Source: Diphasiastrum complanatum
Lineage: Eukaryota > Streptophyta > Lycopodiopsida > Lycopodiales > Lycopodiaceae
Assembly: GCA_029204225.1 (NCBI GenBank)
Contig: CM055096.1
Coordinates: 62,602,957 to 62,662,956, forward strand
Direction of reading: 5' to 3'
DNA: 60,000 bases
Under the pieces are notes generated by a model. The model made no database searches and was not told the origin of the DNA. It saw only the letters and a program-made list of their open reading frames with translations. Positions 43,760 through 55,869 of this stretch are shown here, piece by piece. Every line of letters starts with the position of its first letter. Within the stretch, counting starts at the first letter, position 1. The translations under genes and the position numbers were made by a program.

Positions 43760-44516
43760 TTTAATTGAACTTCAAAATGAAGAATTTGAAAAAAAATTTA
43801 CAAGGGAAGCAAAACTTTAGAATTGGAGAATTGAAGTGCTTCTCTCTCACTTGTAAAAAAAAAATTCCAAAATTTTGACTAGTTTGACCCATCTCCACTA
43901 ATTTGATCATAACTTACTCAATATTGATCGAAATCACACGAAGTCTCAGTACCTCTGAAAGGCTTACAACAAGCTCTATCAGCCTATAGGACCAGATCAA
44001 CGATTGAATGTCATTTGATAGGTCAAATCGACAACAGAACAGGTCTGAAAATTTTGAAGAAAGAAAACTAACAAAACTAGAGCTAGGAATCAAGAATTGT
44101 CAGAACTCTTTGGATACTAACCCAAATGACCTGACATATAAATCAGATCAAAATAAGACAATGCTCTAAAATGCTATGTATAGAAACTTGAGATTAAAAC
44201 TCAAATCAAATCTGAAAAATGCAAACAAAGTTAAGTGGAATTTCTAGTCACCTATTTGACAACTTTTGGGAGAAGTGCAATAACTTTTGCATCTCTTATC
44301 CAAATGCCTTGTAAATTGATGCAAAATTAAAGCTAAAACAAAGCTCTACAAACTTATTGAGTCAAATTAGAAATGAAAAAATGAAATTGAATGTCGAAAA
44401 TTGGTCTGAGCAGACATGAAAATTTCAAACAAATTAGCAAAAAGAAAGCTACAAATGCAATAAACTTATCAAATCTAATGAAATTCACATAGAATCATCA
44501 TGAATTTAGGATCTAT
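43760..44516 (-). other. Leader of a truncated copia-like element
   Basis: Lies downstream, on the minus strand, of the PBS at 44517-44528. No coding frame is recognised. It ends against the telomere-like tract. Confidence 0.45.
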
Positions 44517-44528
44517 GCTCTGATATCA
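44517..44528 (-). other. Primer binding site of a truncated LTR element
   Basis: TGATATCAGAGC on the minus strand, one base different from the standard TGGTATCAGAGC, directly beside an LTR end at 44529. Confidence 0.75.
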
Positions 44529-45102
44529 TGTGCCAAATCTAAGCAAATAGCAATTACAATGGAAATAAGGCTAAGAGCAACAAAAGTACATAGCATTCAA
44601 GATAGCATATCAATAGAAAGCTAGAAACAATGAGATCACAATGGAATTGCATTAGCAATGAAATTAAGAGTACAAAGCATTGTAAATGAGCATGGATTCA
44701 TGTAGATAGGGCACATGAGACATAGCAATGGAGATCCCTATGACTCACATTCACAAGGAAACTAGAAGCTCTCACTTGCAAATGAGCCAAAAGATCCAAA
44801 AATTGATGTCTCTTGCCTAGTTATAGATAATGCTCTTACTTAACTAAACATAACTACCTTGAAGGATAGTTAGCCCTTGTTAAGTATTATTTAGCCTACA
44901 TTGGGCCCTTAATGGCCTATTATCCTTATTAATTGCTTTGAAGGGCCTAAGGAGGGAACCAACTTGTTCTTAAGGCTAATAGCTCCTTTTGGGCCTACAA
45001 AGATTACATTGGATATTATCTTGCATGTATAAGCATGGATGTACTAAAAGTACATGACATGAAAGCTCATTAAGAAGGAAGTTATGCCAGTCATATGGCA
45101 CA
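44529..45102 (-). repeat. 5' LTR of a truncated element, 574 bp
   Basis: TGTGCCATATG...TTTGGCACA on the minus strand, a 7-bp terminal inverted repeat. No partner 3' LTR was found in the window. Confidence 0.7.
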
Positions 45103-45391
45103 ATTGATGAGCTTGGGAATTCAGTAAAGGATTTCATGATTTGGCTCAGGAGAGTGGACTGAATGTCGTCCTTTCAAAAAGTTGAGACAACCAGAAAGTT
45201 GTTAACAAGTGAGCGACGACTTGGATTGTGGGATCATTGATAGCTTCTATCAGATACCCGTTGTCAGTTTTGATTGGGATGTCATGGGAGAGAGGGGTCA
45301 CAAAGGGGTTGATTGTGAAGAATTGAAAAAGATTATCTATGTTAGATATAGGGGTCTTATGCTTTTTTACATCAAGCATCTAGGTGTAGGA
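45103..45391. other. Short unrecognised interval between two LTRs
   Basis: Small open frames on both strands (45209-45397 plus, 45146-45379 minus) with no recognised family. May be the 3' internal end of the element whose LTR starts at 45392. Confidence 0.35.
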
Positions 45392-46051
45392 TGTTGATAG
45401 GAATAAATTTGGCATAGATGGCAAATTATGAATTTCCACTTGTAATGCCACTATTGAGCCAAAATAGAGTAAGAGGCTAAACACTTGCTAATTAGAGTGT
45501 AGACAAGTGTAAAGTTTTTGTTTGATGAATTCCAAGAGGTCCAATAGGATATAGAGGTGGAACCTTGTGAGGTCCAATAGGAAATTGAGGTGTGCTTGAA
45601 TATAGTCCAATAGAATTAAGAGGTGCATAGATCAATGATCCAATAGGATCAAGAGGTGACAAAATGTGGTGCAATCATAGTTAAGCATAGTGGTAGCTCG
45701 TGGACCTACTAGTATCATTGTACTCCTCATTTTGAAATCAATTGATTTGGTGATTTCATGGATTTTGTGAGTTTTTGGATTTCTAGCTTTCTCTCTCTAC
45801 CCGAGAGCTCTTGATGCATTTTCTCTCTCTACTCGAGGAGAGCAGCTTGTTTTTACTTAGATTATTTTTTGAATACTTCCCACACGTGTGAGTGAGAGTT
45901 GGAAGTGATTGAATGCATGTAGTAGTGTGTTTTTGCCATAGGATTCAAGATTGATCTTGAATCTCAATCTAGTCTTGATCTTGGTGCATCTACACACCTT
46001 AGGAGATCACAAGTACATGTAGTGGACAGTCCACACGTGTGAAAATCAACA
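45392..46051 (+). repeat. LTR, 660 bp, TGTTGAT...ATCAACA
   Basis: Perfect 7-bp terminal inverted repeat, with a CACACGTGTGAAAAT end as in other copia LTRs here. Holds repeated RRTCCAATAGGA words with AAGAGGTG or TAGAGGTG (45530-45660). The flanking pentamers (TAGGA, ATGAT) do not match, so this is not a clean solo LTR. Confidence 0.6.
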
Positions 46052-47500
46052 ATGATGAGGTTTATGGCTCGGCGGTGGGAGATTGGTTGTCGATCACCGA
46101 AAACAATTCCGACGGTGACCATGGAGTTAGCGTTTATTAGTTGTACGTGGTACCCTAGTACAAGATGTGTAAATGAGATTTCTTCTCATCCCACTATGCA
46201 TAGCCGTGTAAAGCAAGGCTCATTCCAATGGCAGAGGTAAAAAGTGCCAGGTAAATGCCCATTCCTTGGAATAGGGACCCAGCTGCCTGAATCCATGGTG
46301 CGATCAAAGTGTCAGACGGTAGAGGCAAAAGTGGGTGGCCGTAGGTATCTCCCATTGGATAACCTATTTGGTGCTAGTATCATCAAAAGAAGAGGAGATT
46401 GTCATGATGTCAGATGGGATTCAGTTATGATGGAGATGAAAAAAGAGAAAAAGGCCATTAAAAAAGAGAAAAAGATGTTAAAAACAGAGGCAAAGGCTTC
46501 AAAAACTGAAAGACGATGGAATTCGTGAGAACAAAGGTGGAAAATGTGGCAAGGAGCATATAACAGATGGCTGTGAAGGTTGATGAAGGCGTGTGAAAAT
46601 TTTTGTTGTGATCGGAGAACCGTTGAAAGTGCAGTGTAATTTTTGGCAAAGCTTCACTGAATGAAGTGCCAAATGACTCAAATTTTGTCCTCATATAGGC
46701 GAGAATTGAGTGCATATTAGGAGAAGGATGTCTTTCCTATTTTAGTTTCAACCAATTTTTTGCAGGGACCTTCTTCTCATAATTTTGAGGCCTCAGAGAA
46801 GTCTGTGAAGGTTTAGAAAGTGTTTTGGATGCCCTCCGAAGGTTCTTCAGCTTTGCGAAGCTTGAACTCTCGCAATAAGTGAACTCTCACACAACATGCT
46901 CTGTATATCAGATTTTCATGATCTGATTATGTAGGCAGATCAAACTCACTTCCATGAGTCCAAAAATGTTGTCTGCGAAGGTTTGTTTGAAGATTTTGAT
47001 GCCCTGTGAAGGTTCGTTAGATTCAGCTTCTCTGAATCTTTGCAAACACTCCATTTTGATTGATTTTTCATAAGTAACCTTCGCAGAGATTTTTTTGGGT
47101 CCAGCTTGGCTAGATCTGACTATGGAAGCTCTTGCGAAGGTTCTTTTGAAGATTTGGTTGCTGGTTCATCAGTTTAAGTGATTTTTGCCCCTATTTTTGG
47201 TACCTTTTTCTCGAGATCTGTGCTTCAGATTTGTATTTTTTTTTGAGACTAAGTAGTATCTAATAATAATCTGCTACCTTTTTTATCTCATACGGATCTA
47301 GATACTACTTGGATTATATTGGATCTTGTCTGATCTGCCCAGATTCTGTCCGATCTTTCTGAATCTTGATGTCTTTGGTTCGATCTGACTGGATCTACTT
47401 AGATTTGATTTATTTTGATTAGATTTGGTTGTGATGACTTCTGATAGGGCTTGATCTGATTCATGTATGTATAGATGGTCATCACCTAGCTAGATCTGTC
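46052..47500. other. Unrecognised interval with a CGAAGGTT-rich stretch
   Basis: A Lys-rich open frame (46244-46528, ending KKEKKAIKKEKKMLKTEAK) has no recognised family. From about 46830 to 47135 the word CGAAGGTT or its complement recurs. A similar stretch is at 50285-50630. Both lie at the 3' side of minus-strand gypsy remnants, so they may be parts of their LTRs. Confidence 0.4.
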
Positions 47501-47579
47501 TTATTAAAGTGGCCAGTACTTGTGGAGTCGGCTACCGTTGATGGGTGTATCAAAGGGCATCCCATCAAGTTGTTCAAGG

Positions 47580-49690
47580 TTTACGACCCATGGCTTAGGA
47601 TTTTCTTGACACGATACGAGCCTTCGTTTGTGAACTTCAATTTTTCCTTGATCTCCTTGATTTTATACATGAGGACAAGGTCTCTTGATTGAAGATCCTT
47701 CTTGTGTAACCGACGATCGTGCCATGCCTTGAGCCATGATTTCTCGACTGTTAGTACATGTACTGCCAAGATGCATGTCTCACAAAGTTTGTGAAAGGCT
47801 TCATGGTGTAGTTGTAGAGATTTGGATTCATCCAGACGTCTGTGTCATGGCAACCCTTAATGACGGCACCAAAAACTCCACTGACATTATTGCATCTTGA
47901 CCATAAACCAATTGAAAGGGTGTTTGATCAATGCTTCTCTTGTATACTGTTCTAAATGCCCACATCGTAGCATGTAACTTGTGCTCCCAATCAGATCTGC
48001 TAGCTTCAACTGTTTTCAAGATGATGCTACATAGGATCTAGTTGGATGATTTTGCCTTCCCATTACCACGAGGATAATAAGCTGAATCGATAGATCACGA
48101 AGAATTCCTCCAACATGACTTTAATGGTCATATTGATGAAATGGCTTTCGCGATTGCTGACTATCTCTACTGGGCACCCGAAGCGCAAAATGATATTTTT
48201 GTACAAGAACTTGGCAGTTGCTCGTGTTCGCACTACCTTGGCTTCTACCCATTTGGTGAGATAATATGTAGACATGATAATATATCGGACTTGTGAACTT
48301 CTTGCAGCTGGATGAATTGGACTGGTGTAATCCAACCCCCACTTCTCGAATGGTGCTTGAGCTAGGATTGGATGTAGAAGAGTTCATAATTCAATCTTGT
48401 CGGTCTTCTAGCTCTCTGGCACACATTGCATTTTTTCAAGTACTCATCTGTGTCCTTATGAGTCGTTGGCCACCAGCATCCTGACTGCAAGATCTTGCAA
48501 ACTATAATGTCAGATGCAAAATGACCACCACCCTTGTCTTCATGCAAAATTGAAATAATCTGGCTGGCCTTGTGTGGAAGGATACATCTTCGAAGGATAC
48601 CATCTGATTCTCTTCGATATAATTGGCCAGCAATCAGTTGATAGGGTCTAGCTTTTAGAAGCAACTTTTGTTGTTCCACCTTCGGTAAGAATTTGTCCGG
48701 TTGGCCCCGCATTAAATATTCAACTACGTCTGCGTCCCATTCAGGTACAGTGTCAATGTAAAACAAGGTAGTGTCTGCTAGCTCATCATCAAGTAGGGCT
48801 GCAGTCTCCTTCCCCTTGATTTGTGACACATGATCTACCATATAATGCTACTTTCCCTTGTCATGAAGATCCTAAAATCAAACTCCAACAACAAAAATAA
48901 CCAACGAGTGATTCTCCCTATGTTGCAAGTTTTATTAACAAGATAAAGCAAGGGTCCATATAAAAATAAAAATGGATGGCCATCAAATAATGTCAAAATT
49001 TCTTAATCGCACAAATCATAGCCAGTGCCTCCCATTCCGTGGTTGAATAGTTCATCTCTGAATCGCTGAGCTGTCGGCTAGCAAATCAGATTGGAAAATC
49101 CTTCTTTCATTCTCCTGGCTGGGTTAAGAGTGCTCCCACTGCATACTTTGATGCGTCTGTATGCACATGAAACTCTATGGACCCATTGGGTGGTCTTAAT
49201 ATTGGTGCTAAGACCAATGCATCCTTAAGCTTCTGGAAAGCCTGCAAGGCCTCCTCCATCCAATGTGGTTTCATTGTGAGCTTGTAGATTGGTCGTGCTA
49301 ACTCTGCAAAATCGAGAATGAAAATCCGGTAGTAGTAAACGTGACACATAAACATGTAGACTCTGCGAATCTTCCCTGGAGGTGGCAGATCAACAATGAC
49401 CCTTATCTTTGACAAGTCTGTGGCGATTCCGTGTCTTGATACAATATGGCCTAGTATGAGCCCATGTGTCACCCAAAATTGACACTTGTCTAGTTCAAGG
49501 AGATCTGATATTTGCAGCATTTCTTCAGCACCTCTTCCAAGTTGGATAAGTGCTCAGAGTTAGGCCCATGCATGCACAGATCATCTAGGAAGATCTCCAA
49601 AAAATTTTGTAAATACTCTTTAAGGCTTAGTGATGGAATCAAGGAGGTATCCGTCATTGGTCCAGTGAAGATCATTGGTGAGGTCAATGT
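47580..49690 (-). mobile_element. Ty3/gypsy remnant: RT, RNase H, integrase
   Basis: Minus strand, in order: RT end FLEIFLDDLCMHG and the thumb/connection part (GHIVSRHGIATDLSKI, YYRIFILDFAELARPIYKL); RNase H start (HVHTDASKYAVGALLTQPGE); HHCC integrase zinc region (GGGHFASDIIVCKIL, CNVCQRARRPT); integrase core (LTKWVEAKVVRTR, SNRESHF); and the C-terminal part (AWHDRRLHKKDL, LMYKIKEIKEKLKF). The two Asp of the integrase core are replaced (TYYLTKW, SNRESHF in place of the family's DYLTKW and SDRGTHF). Many frameshifts. Confidence 0.9.
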
Positions 49691-49696
49691 AAAGCT

Positions 49697-50242
49697 TTAT
49701 GGTCTGTTTGGCCTGCTTATGATTGGGTGACGCTTGTTGTTGATCAATCTAGATGCGATACCTATGGCTACAAGAGTAGCCTCAATGACGCGCACCTTGT
49801 GTGTTGCTCCCTGAAAGGTGATATAAAATTTGGTTTTCTTTTCCTTCCACGTATTGAAGGCAAGAGTGATGAAATCCAAGTTGATTCTCCCAGAAAAGGC
49901 TCTCTCATGAATACCCATTGAGGTAAGCAGAGGCTCCGCAAGGGTCATCCATTGAGTGACCATGCTTGTGCTAGGAAGGATTATGATGTCCGTTGCAGAT
50001 GGGACATCACGATGGATAGTATAACCTAAAGACTGGGAAGTATCTGTAGAAAACATGATGATCAGAAATGAAATGTAAGACGCGCGAATGTATATCAGAA
50101 AGCAATTCAAAAAATTTGGAAGGCTTTGGACGTAGGAAAAATTCGCAAGACAAGTGAGGAATGAATCGAATTCAGCCAACTTATAGGTGAATTTGGTGAC
50201 TCCATTACACTGAATACTATTTGGCTGGTCAGTTCTGAACAA
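49697..50242 (-). other. Open frame of 181 residues, possibly part of the gypsy remnant
   Basis: No family recognised. The lower half (IILPSTSMVTQWM, FITLAFNTWKEKKTKFYI, TFQGATHKVRVIEA) might be polyprotein sequence upstream of RT. The upper half looks non-coding and hydrophobic. Confidence 0.35.
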
Positions 50243-50859
50243 AAATTTGTCGGCATGTACAGTATTGTGAAAATAGGCTATAAAATTCTTGGCAAAGGTT
50301 TCTGGAGACCTGAACCTATCAAGCGAACGTTTTCCAGGGCTGGCAAAGGATGAACCTTGGCCCGGGAGGGTCCTTCACCCAGGTACTATCATGAATGTAT
50401 TTTTCTAAGATCTGAACCTATGTCCAATCTAATTTTGACATTTTTAAATCATCTAGCAGCTCGGAGAAGGTTCATAATGAGGGTAAGGTGCTCGACGAAG
50501 GTTCCCAAAATGGCATATTATTGATCCTTCGCCTAACTAAAAACCTAGATTTTCCCTAGACATGAACCTTCGCCCACTTCAAATTAGACAAATCTGAAGT
50601 GGATGTACAGTCTGGAGGCTCAACGAAGGTTTTTGATACTGTATAGGCCAAATTTGACCAAAACAGTGATTTTCTAAGTCATTTTTTATCAAAAATACTG
50701 TTCTTCCTTTTTTTCGTGCTGATGACTTTTCTAACTTTTGCTCATCAGTCTTTTCTCAATTTTTCTTTTTTGTCTTTTTTTTTTAACTATCTTTTTCACA
50801 AAAAATCTGAACAATCAAATATTGAAAACAACAAATAAAATTAAAAAAAATCCTTGAGA

Positions 50860-53800
50860 TCAGGTTTGTTGATCTGGCGGAGCAGGCTGCCAGAACTTGC
50901 ATAATTGATTGCCATTCACCGAAGTATCAAATCGTTTTTCATCCAAGTGCTCAAGAATTATTGCGTCATAGTTCAGGATTTCCTTCACTTTATACGGGCC
51001 TTCACCAGTAAACTTCAACTTTCCTTTGATCAGCTTGGTTTTGTACATCAGTGCAAGATCTCCTGCTTTCAGATCCTTTTTGTGCAATCGACGATCGTGT
51101 CATGCCTTGCGGCGGGCTTTCTCTGTTGCTAATGCATGAACTGCCATCAATCAGGTTTCACATAATTTGTGCAATACTTCATGACGTAGTTGTAAAGACT
51201 TATCATCATTTAACCGTTCTGTTGCCACTATGCGTAAAGATGAGATTGAAAATTCAATTGGCATGACAACATCTTGACCTTAGACCAGACACAATGATAC
51301 AATTGTCCTACAATCAATTGATAAGATTGAGCCTTATGAATTAACTGTCTCTTGTGTACTTTTGTCAAAACGTCATTAGGTTGTCCTAGCATCAAGTACT
51401 CATCAATATTCGCTGCCCACTCAGGTACTGCTACTACATAGAACAATGCAACATCTGGTAATTCATCAACCACTTCAGTATTAACTGGTGTGGATTCAAT
51501 TCGTGAAACATGATCAGCTAGATAATGTTGTTTCCCCTTTTGAACCACAATTCGAAAGTCAAATTCAGTCAATAACAATAACCATCTTGTAATACATCCA
51601 GTATTGCATGTCTTGTTTACCAAGTAAAGTAACGACTGGTGATCCGTATAAAATGCAAAGTGTGTTTCCATGAGGTAGTGACGAAATTTCCGAACAGAAA
51701 AAATCATGGCTAACGCTTCACGTTCTATTGTTGAATAATTCTTCTCCGGATTTGTAAGCTGTCTGCTTGCAAATCTTAAAGGATAGTCCTTATTATAATC
51801 ACTTGGCTGAACTAATCCAATGGCATATTTCAAGGCATCCATGTGAACGTGAAATTCAACCATCCAATCTGGAGAACGCAGTATTGGTGCTGAAGTTAAA
51901 GCTTTTTTTAATTTTTCAAAGGCCTCTAACACCTCTACTGTCCAAATAGGAATAGCAGTCAGTTTGTATATAGGTCTTGCTAAATCCGCAAAGAAAATAA
52001 TAAAAATTCGATAGTAGTTCGCATGACCCATAAACACATAAACTCCATGAATTGTTGTTGGCGGTGGCAATTCCACAATAATCTTGATCTTAGAATAATC
52101 TGTGGCAATACCGTGTCTCGATATCACATGTCCAAGCACAACTTTGTGGGAAACCCATATGTGGCATTTTTTTTAAATTTAGAGAAATTTCATATTTTGG
52201 GGATCTTACAAATACTTTCTCCAATCGATCTAGGTGGTCTGCATCTGTACTATGGACTCCTAGGTCATCCAAGTAAATTTCAAGAAATTTATGTAGATAA
52301 TCTTTAAAAGCAAATTATATTACTCTTTGGAATGAACTTGGTGCATTATAGAGTCCAAACGACATTACTTTGTAAGCATAGGTGTCCCATTCTGTTGCAA
52401 AAGCGGTTTTGTGACGATCTACAGGTGCAATCTTAACCTGGTTATAACCACTAAATCCATCCAGGAAACTATAAGCTTTTGCTCCAGCAAGGCGATCCAA
52501 AATGCTTTCAGTAAAAGGTAACGAAAAGTGATCCTTCCGCGCCACCTTGTTCAAGGCCTTGAGATTCACACAAATTCTCAATTTTCCATTCTTCCTAGGA
52601 ACAATGACAATCGGTGAAACCCATTCGATATGCTCGATCTCATAAATGAAATCAACATCAAGCAATCTCTACAGTTCTTTCTTGATCAGATCCGCAACAT
52701 TAGGATTACAGCGATAGAACTTTGTAACCTTTGGAATTGCATCAGGTACTGAAGGTATGGTATGTTCAATAACTGACGTCGGAATACCCTTCATATCTTG
52801 ATAAGTCCATGCAAAGAAATCTTGATACTTAATAAGTAACATGTGGAGTGCTTGATATTGTTCAGTATTAAGTTGTGATTCAACTTGTACAATCTTTTCC
52901 GGTTCTTCTGGTTCAGCAAGATTCAATGGTTGTGTCCTAGCTGGGCCATCGAAAACATCTTTTGAGTATGGCACATGTTCTTCGAGTTCATGATGTGCTT
53001 TAGGTATCATGATAACCACATCATCCAATGTATAACGTTTAAATGCTTGGGCATATCATGCTGGACTACATCTGCTTGTTCTTTTTTGAAAGGACTTGTC
53101 TTAGATCTTCGCTTAGCCTTCTTAGCAGGAATCGATCGTGGAAGTGATGACTTTCGAGACGATGATGTCTTGCTAGAATTCTGACTTGTAGAATCATCCT
53201 TGACTTTTCCTTTGCGTTTATCCAGTAGGGGTGGCACATTCTCTAAATCAATCTTTTGAGGGATATTTTCCCATTTCATGACTGTATTATAATGTTGCTT
53301 AGCTTGTTTCTTTGTCATAAATCATGTGATCCTGTCTTCCTTCAATATAACTGCTTTGGACGGTTTTATTGTTGGTTCATCAGGAACATTACACACTCCA
53401 AATCTGGTCGGATCCATATGATTGAGAATCTGCTCATTTGTAAGTTCTGCATTGCCATCATAAGTCAAGGCATGACTCATAGATATGATATCCTCTTCAA
53501 TTGGATCTGGTATAGGTTTCGTTGATATCCAAGCTACATTCAGTACATTCAATGGGAACGTGATTGGTGTATCCAAAGTTTGATCCAATAAGGAAATCTT
53601 GTTCAAATCTAACTGATTATCTTGTTGACACATATATCCTGCTAGACAATCAATCGTTGCAAGAGCTTCATTCCAATTGACAGTATCCGTTTGAAAATCG
53701 TAATGAACTCCCAAATTTTTCTCTGGTCGATCACAAGTATGATCCGTTGTTGATGAATCATCATCCTCTTTTTGAACCACTGGTTTGATAGTCCAAGTTG

Positions 53801-54080
53801 TAGGATCAGCTTTGACTACACGTTTACGATTTTCAAAAGTGATTTTTCTGGTACCCCAGTTATGAATAACTTGCGCAACTCGTAATTGTGGACGTCCCAA
53901 TAGGACTCGGTAGACATTTGGTGCTTCTGGTAAGTCCATTACTACGAAAGTAATGACGAACTGTACTCCCGCAATTCTGACAGGTATATCTTCAACCATT
54001 CCTTGTGGACAGACTGTCGTTTGATCAGCTAGCTTAATGGCATCGAAGTCTGAGCAATTGTTGGCTCGGTCAAGATGCAA
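50860..54080 (-). mobile_element. Ty3/gypsy remnant: protease region, RT, RNase H, partial integrase
   Basis: Minus strand, in order: protease-like end (53322-54080; VLLGRPQLRVAQVIHNWGTR, DNQLDLNKISLLDQ); a linker (52669-53318); RT (52315-52665; VSPIVIVPRKNGKLRICV, SFLDGFSGYNQVKI, FGLYNAPSSFQRV), then the catalytic YLDDL near 52260; and RT connection with RNase H (51228-52139; GHVISRHGIATDYSKI, FASRQLTNPEKNYSTIEREA, FYTDHQSLLYL). A frame then breaks near 51250, most of integrase is missing, and the integrase C-terminus remains at 50860-51087 (KKDLKAGDLALMYKT). gag was not found. It is the same type as the remnant at 47580-49690 but better preserved. Confidence 0.92.
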
Positions 54081-54860
54081 TGGAGACCCATTGGAGATTT
54101 AATGAATAACAGTCGGTCGAGATGGTATTGAAACCTGATGGAGTCCTTAGCCTCGGTCGAGATGGCTTCCGCACACCCTCGGTCGAGATTGATCTGACCA
54201 CCGTCGGCGATCGAGATGACTTTCGCACACCCTCGATCGAGATTGATCTGACCACCCTCAGTTGAGATGACTTCCACACACCCTCGATCGAGATTGATCT
54301 GACCACCCTCGGTCAAGATGACTTCTGCACACCCTCGCGGTCGAGATTGATCTGACAACCATTGGTCGAGATGACTTCCGCACACTCTCGATCAAGATTG
54401 ATTTGACCACCCTCGATCGAGATTACTTCTGCACACCCTCGATCTAGATTGACCTGACCACCCTCGGTCGAGACTCTGATGGAAGCTTCCGGTTGATATG
54501 GTGACAAAACTTTGACTCAGACGAGATTTGAAAATCCGATTAGGTCGGGATTTTCAAATTCGATTCGGTTGAGATTTTCAAAATTCGTTTTGATCGAGAT
54601 TTTGTAGGGGAGTTAGCCGAGAGTTGAGCGTTTGGCAACTCGGTCGAGTTGGAATGGGTTTTGCGAGTCGATCGAGATTTGAGAGTTTGGCGACTTGTCG
54701 GTTGAGATGTGAGTGGAAACCCTTCGGTCGAGATTGTGAGCTCTGACTCGGTCGAGATGGGACCAGTTTGCAACTCGGTCACGAGGGCTTATGGAGGGCT
54801 CGGTCAAGGTGGCATTCAAGAGGCTCGGTCTAGAAGGCATTCAAGAAAGACTCGGTTCAT
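54081..54860. repeat. Minisatellite, 51-bp unit (CTCGATCGAGATTGATCTGA...) with degenerate tail
   Basis: From about 54160 to 54475 a 51-base unit recurs about six times (CCCTCGRTCGAGATTGATCTGACCACC then CTCGGTCGAGATGACTTCCGCACA). From 54475 to 54860 only the core TCGGTCGAGA persists at irregular spacing. On the minus strand the units keep an open Ser/Thr/Asp-rich frame because 51 is a multiple of 3. No protein family is recognised. Confidence 0.85.
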
Positions 54861-55084
54861 ATTTGCATAAAAGTCTTGGTCCAATTTTGAAGATAGAATT
54901 TGGAAGGTCATGATGTGCAAGAGCACAGTTGTGCAGAGATGCAAATCGGTTTGACAGATCTAGATAGGTATATCATTTTGGAATGGATCTGGTTGAGAAG
55001 AACGTTGCAGCAGGTATGGAGTAAAGATGTGGATGTGCTCAAGTGGCAATGGGCATCAAATGTTAACAGATTCTCTACTTCAGA

Positions 55085-55833
55085 ATCTGTTAAGCTATTG
55101 CTTCTTCATGGTTTTCTGGTTTACATGTTATGTTTCTTGTTCTTCTGCCTGTCAACAGAGGTTATGGGCTTTTGTTGATTATTAACCTGTTCATTTCAAG
55201 GCCCAAATCAGGCAAAAAGGGACTGATATCGATGTAGCAATGTCTAGTCTGTCAAAGGACGACTCAGGGAAGTCACTCTTGAATTGTATCACATGCATTT
55301 ACAACCAAACATGTAATCAAATTGTTCAACCTATAGATCAGCATACAATCCAAGTGAACAAATCATGATTATACCCACAACCACGCACAAGGGGAATGGA
55401 AGGGCAAGATCATGAATGCATCACTCAAGAAACAAGCATGATCAAGGAGCTCAATGGATGCACCAAACTCGTGGAGGCTCTTCTCATTTGGACATGGAGT
55501 AGGTACATTACACAAAAAACTCCTCTTCTCAAGAGGGAGTCTCTTAAATAAGCAAGAGAGCTTCTTAGGTGGCATCCTAGTGGCATTTCCACATCTCACA
55601 AATTACAACTAGAATTATGCTCTCCACTAGAGGTCACCATCAAAAGGTGGCTCACTCTACTTTCTTTAAGAGGGGCCTACTTGCATTTATTACATTTGCC
55701 TAGAAATACTAGTTCCCACATGGTCATTCCATTTTTCGGAATTCACCATGAGGCTTACACAGTTCTTACTTGACAATACTAACTAGCATTCCTTGGCTCT
55801 CAATCTTCGTTTGTCTCGTCTTCTCAAAGACCT
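55085..55833 (+). repeat. Second copy of the LTR-like repeat found at 1958-3065
   Basis: 55384-55833 aligns closely with 2586-3064, same orientation. The upstream part is weaker. No coding sequence is attached, so it may be a solo or truncated LTR. Confidence 0.7.
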
Positions 55834-55869
55834 CCTCGGTCTAAGGTGAGAGGTGCTCTTGGTTAGCTC

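Noticed and set aside
54160-54475. Regular repeats and spacers resembling a CRISPR array
   Set aside because: The units are contiguous and degenerate throughout with no unique spacers, and the DNA is plant nuclear. A minisatellite is the right description.
54029-54840. Ser/Thr-rich open frames over the minisatellite
   Set aside because: Arise from the 51-bp unit being a multiple of three. No start context or family support.
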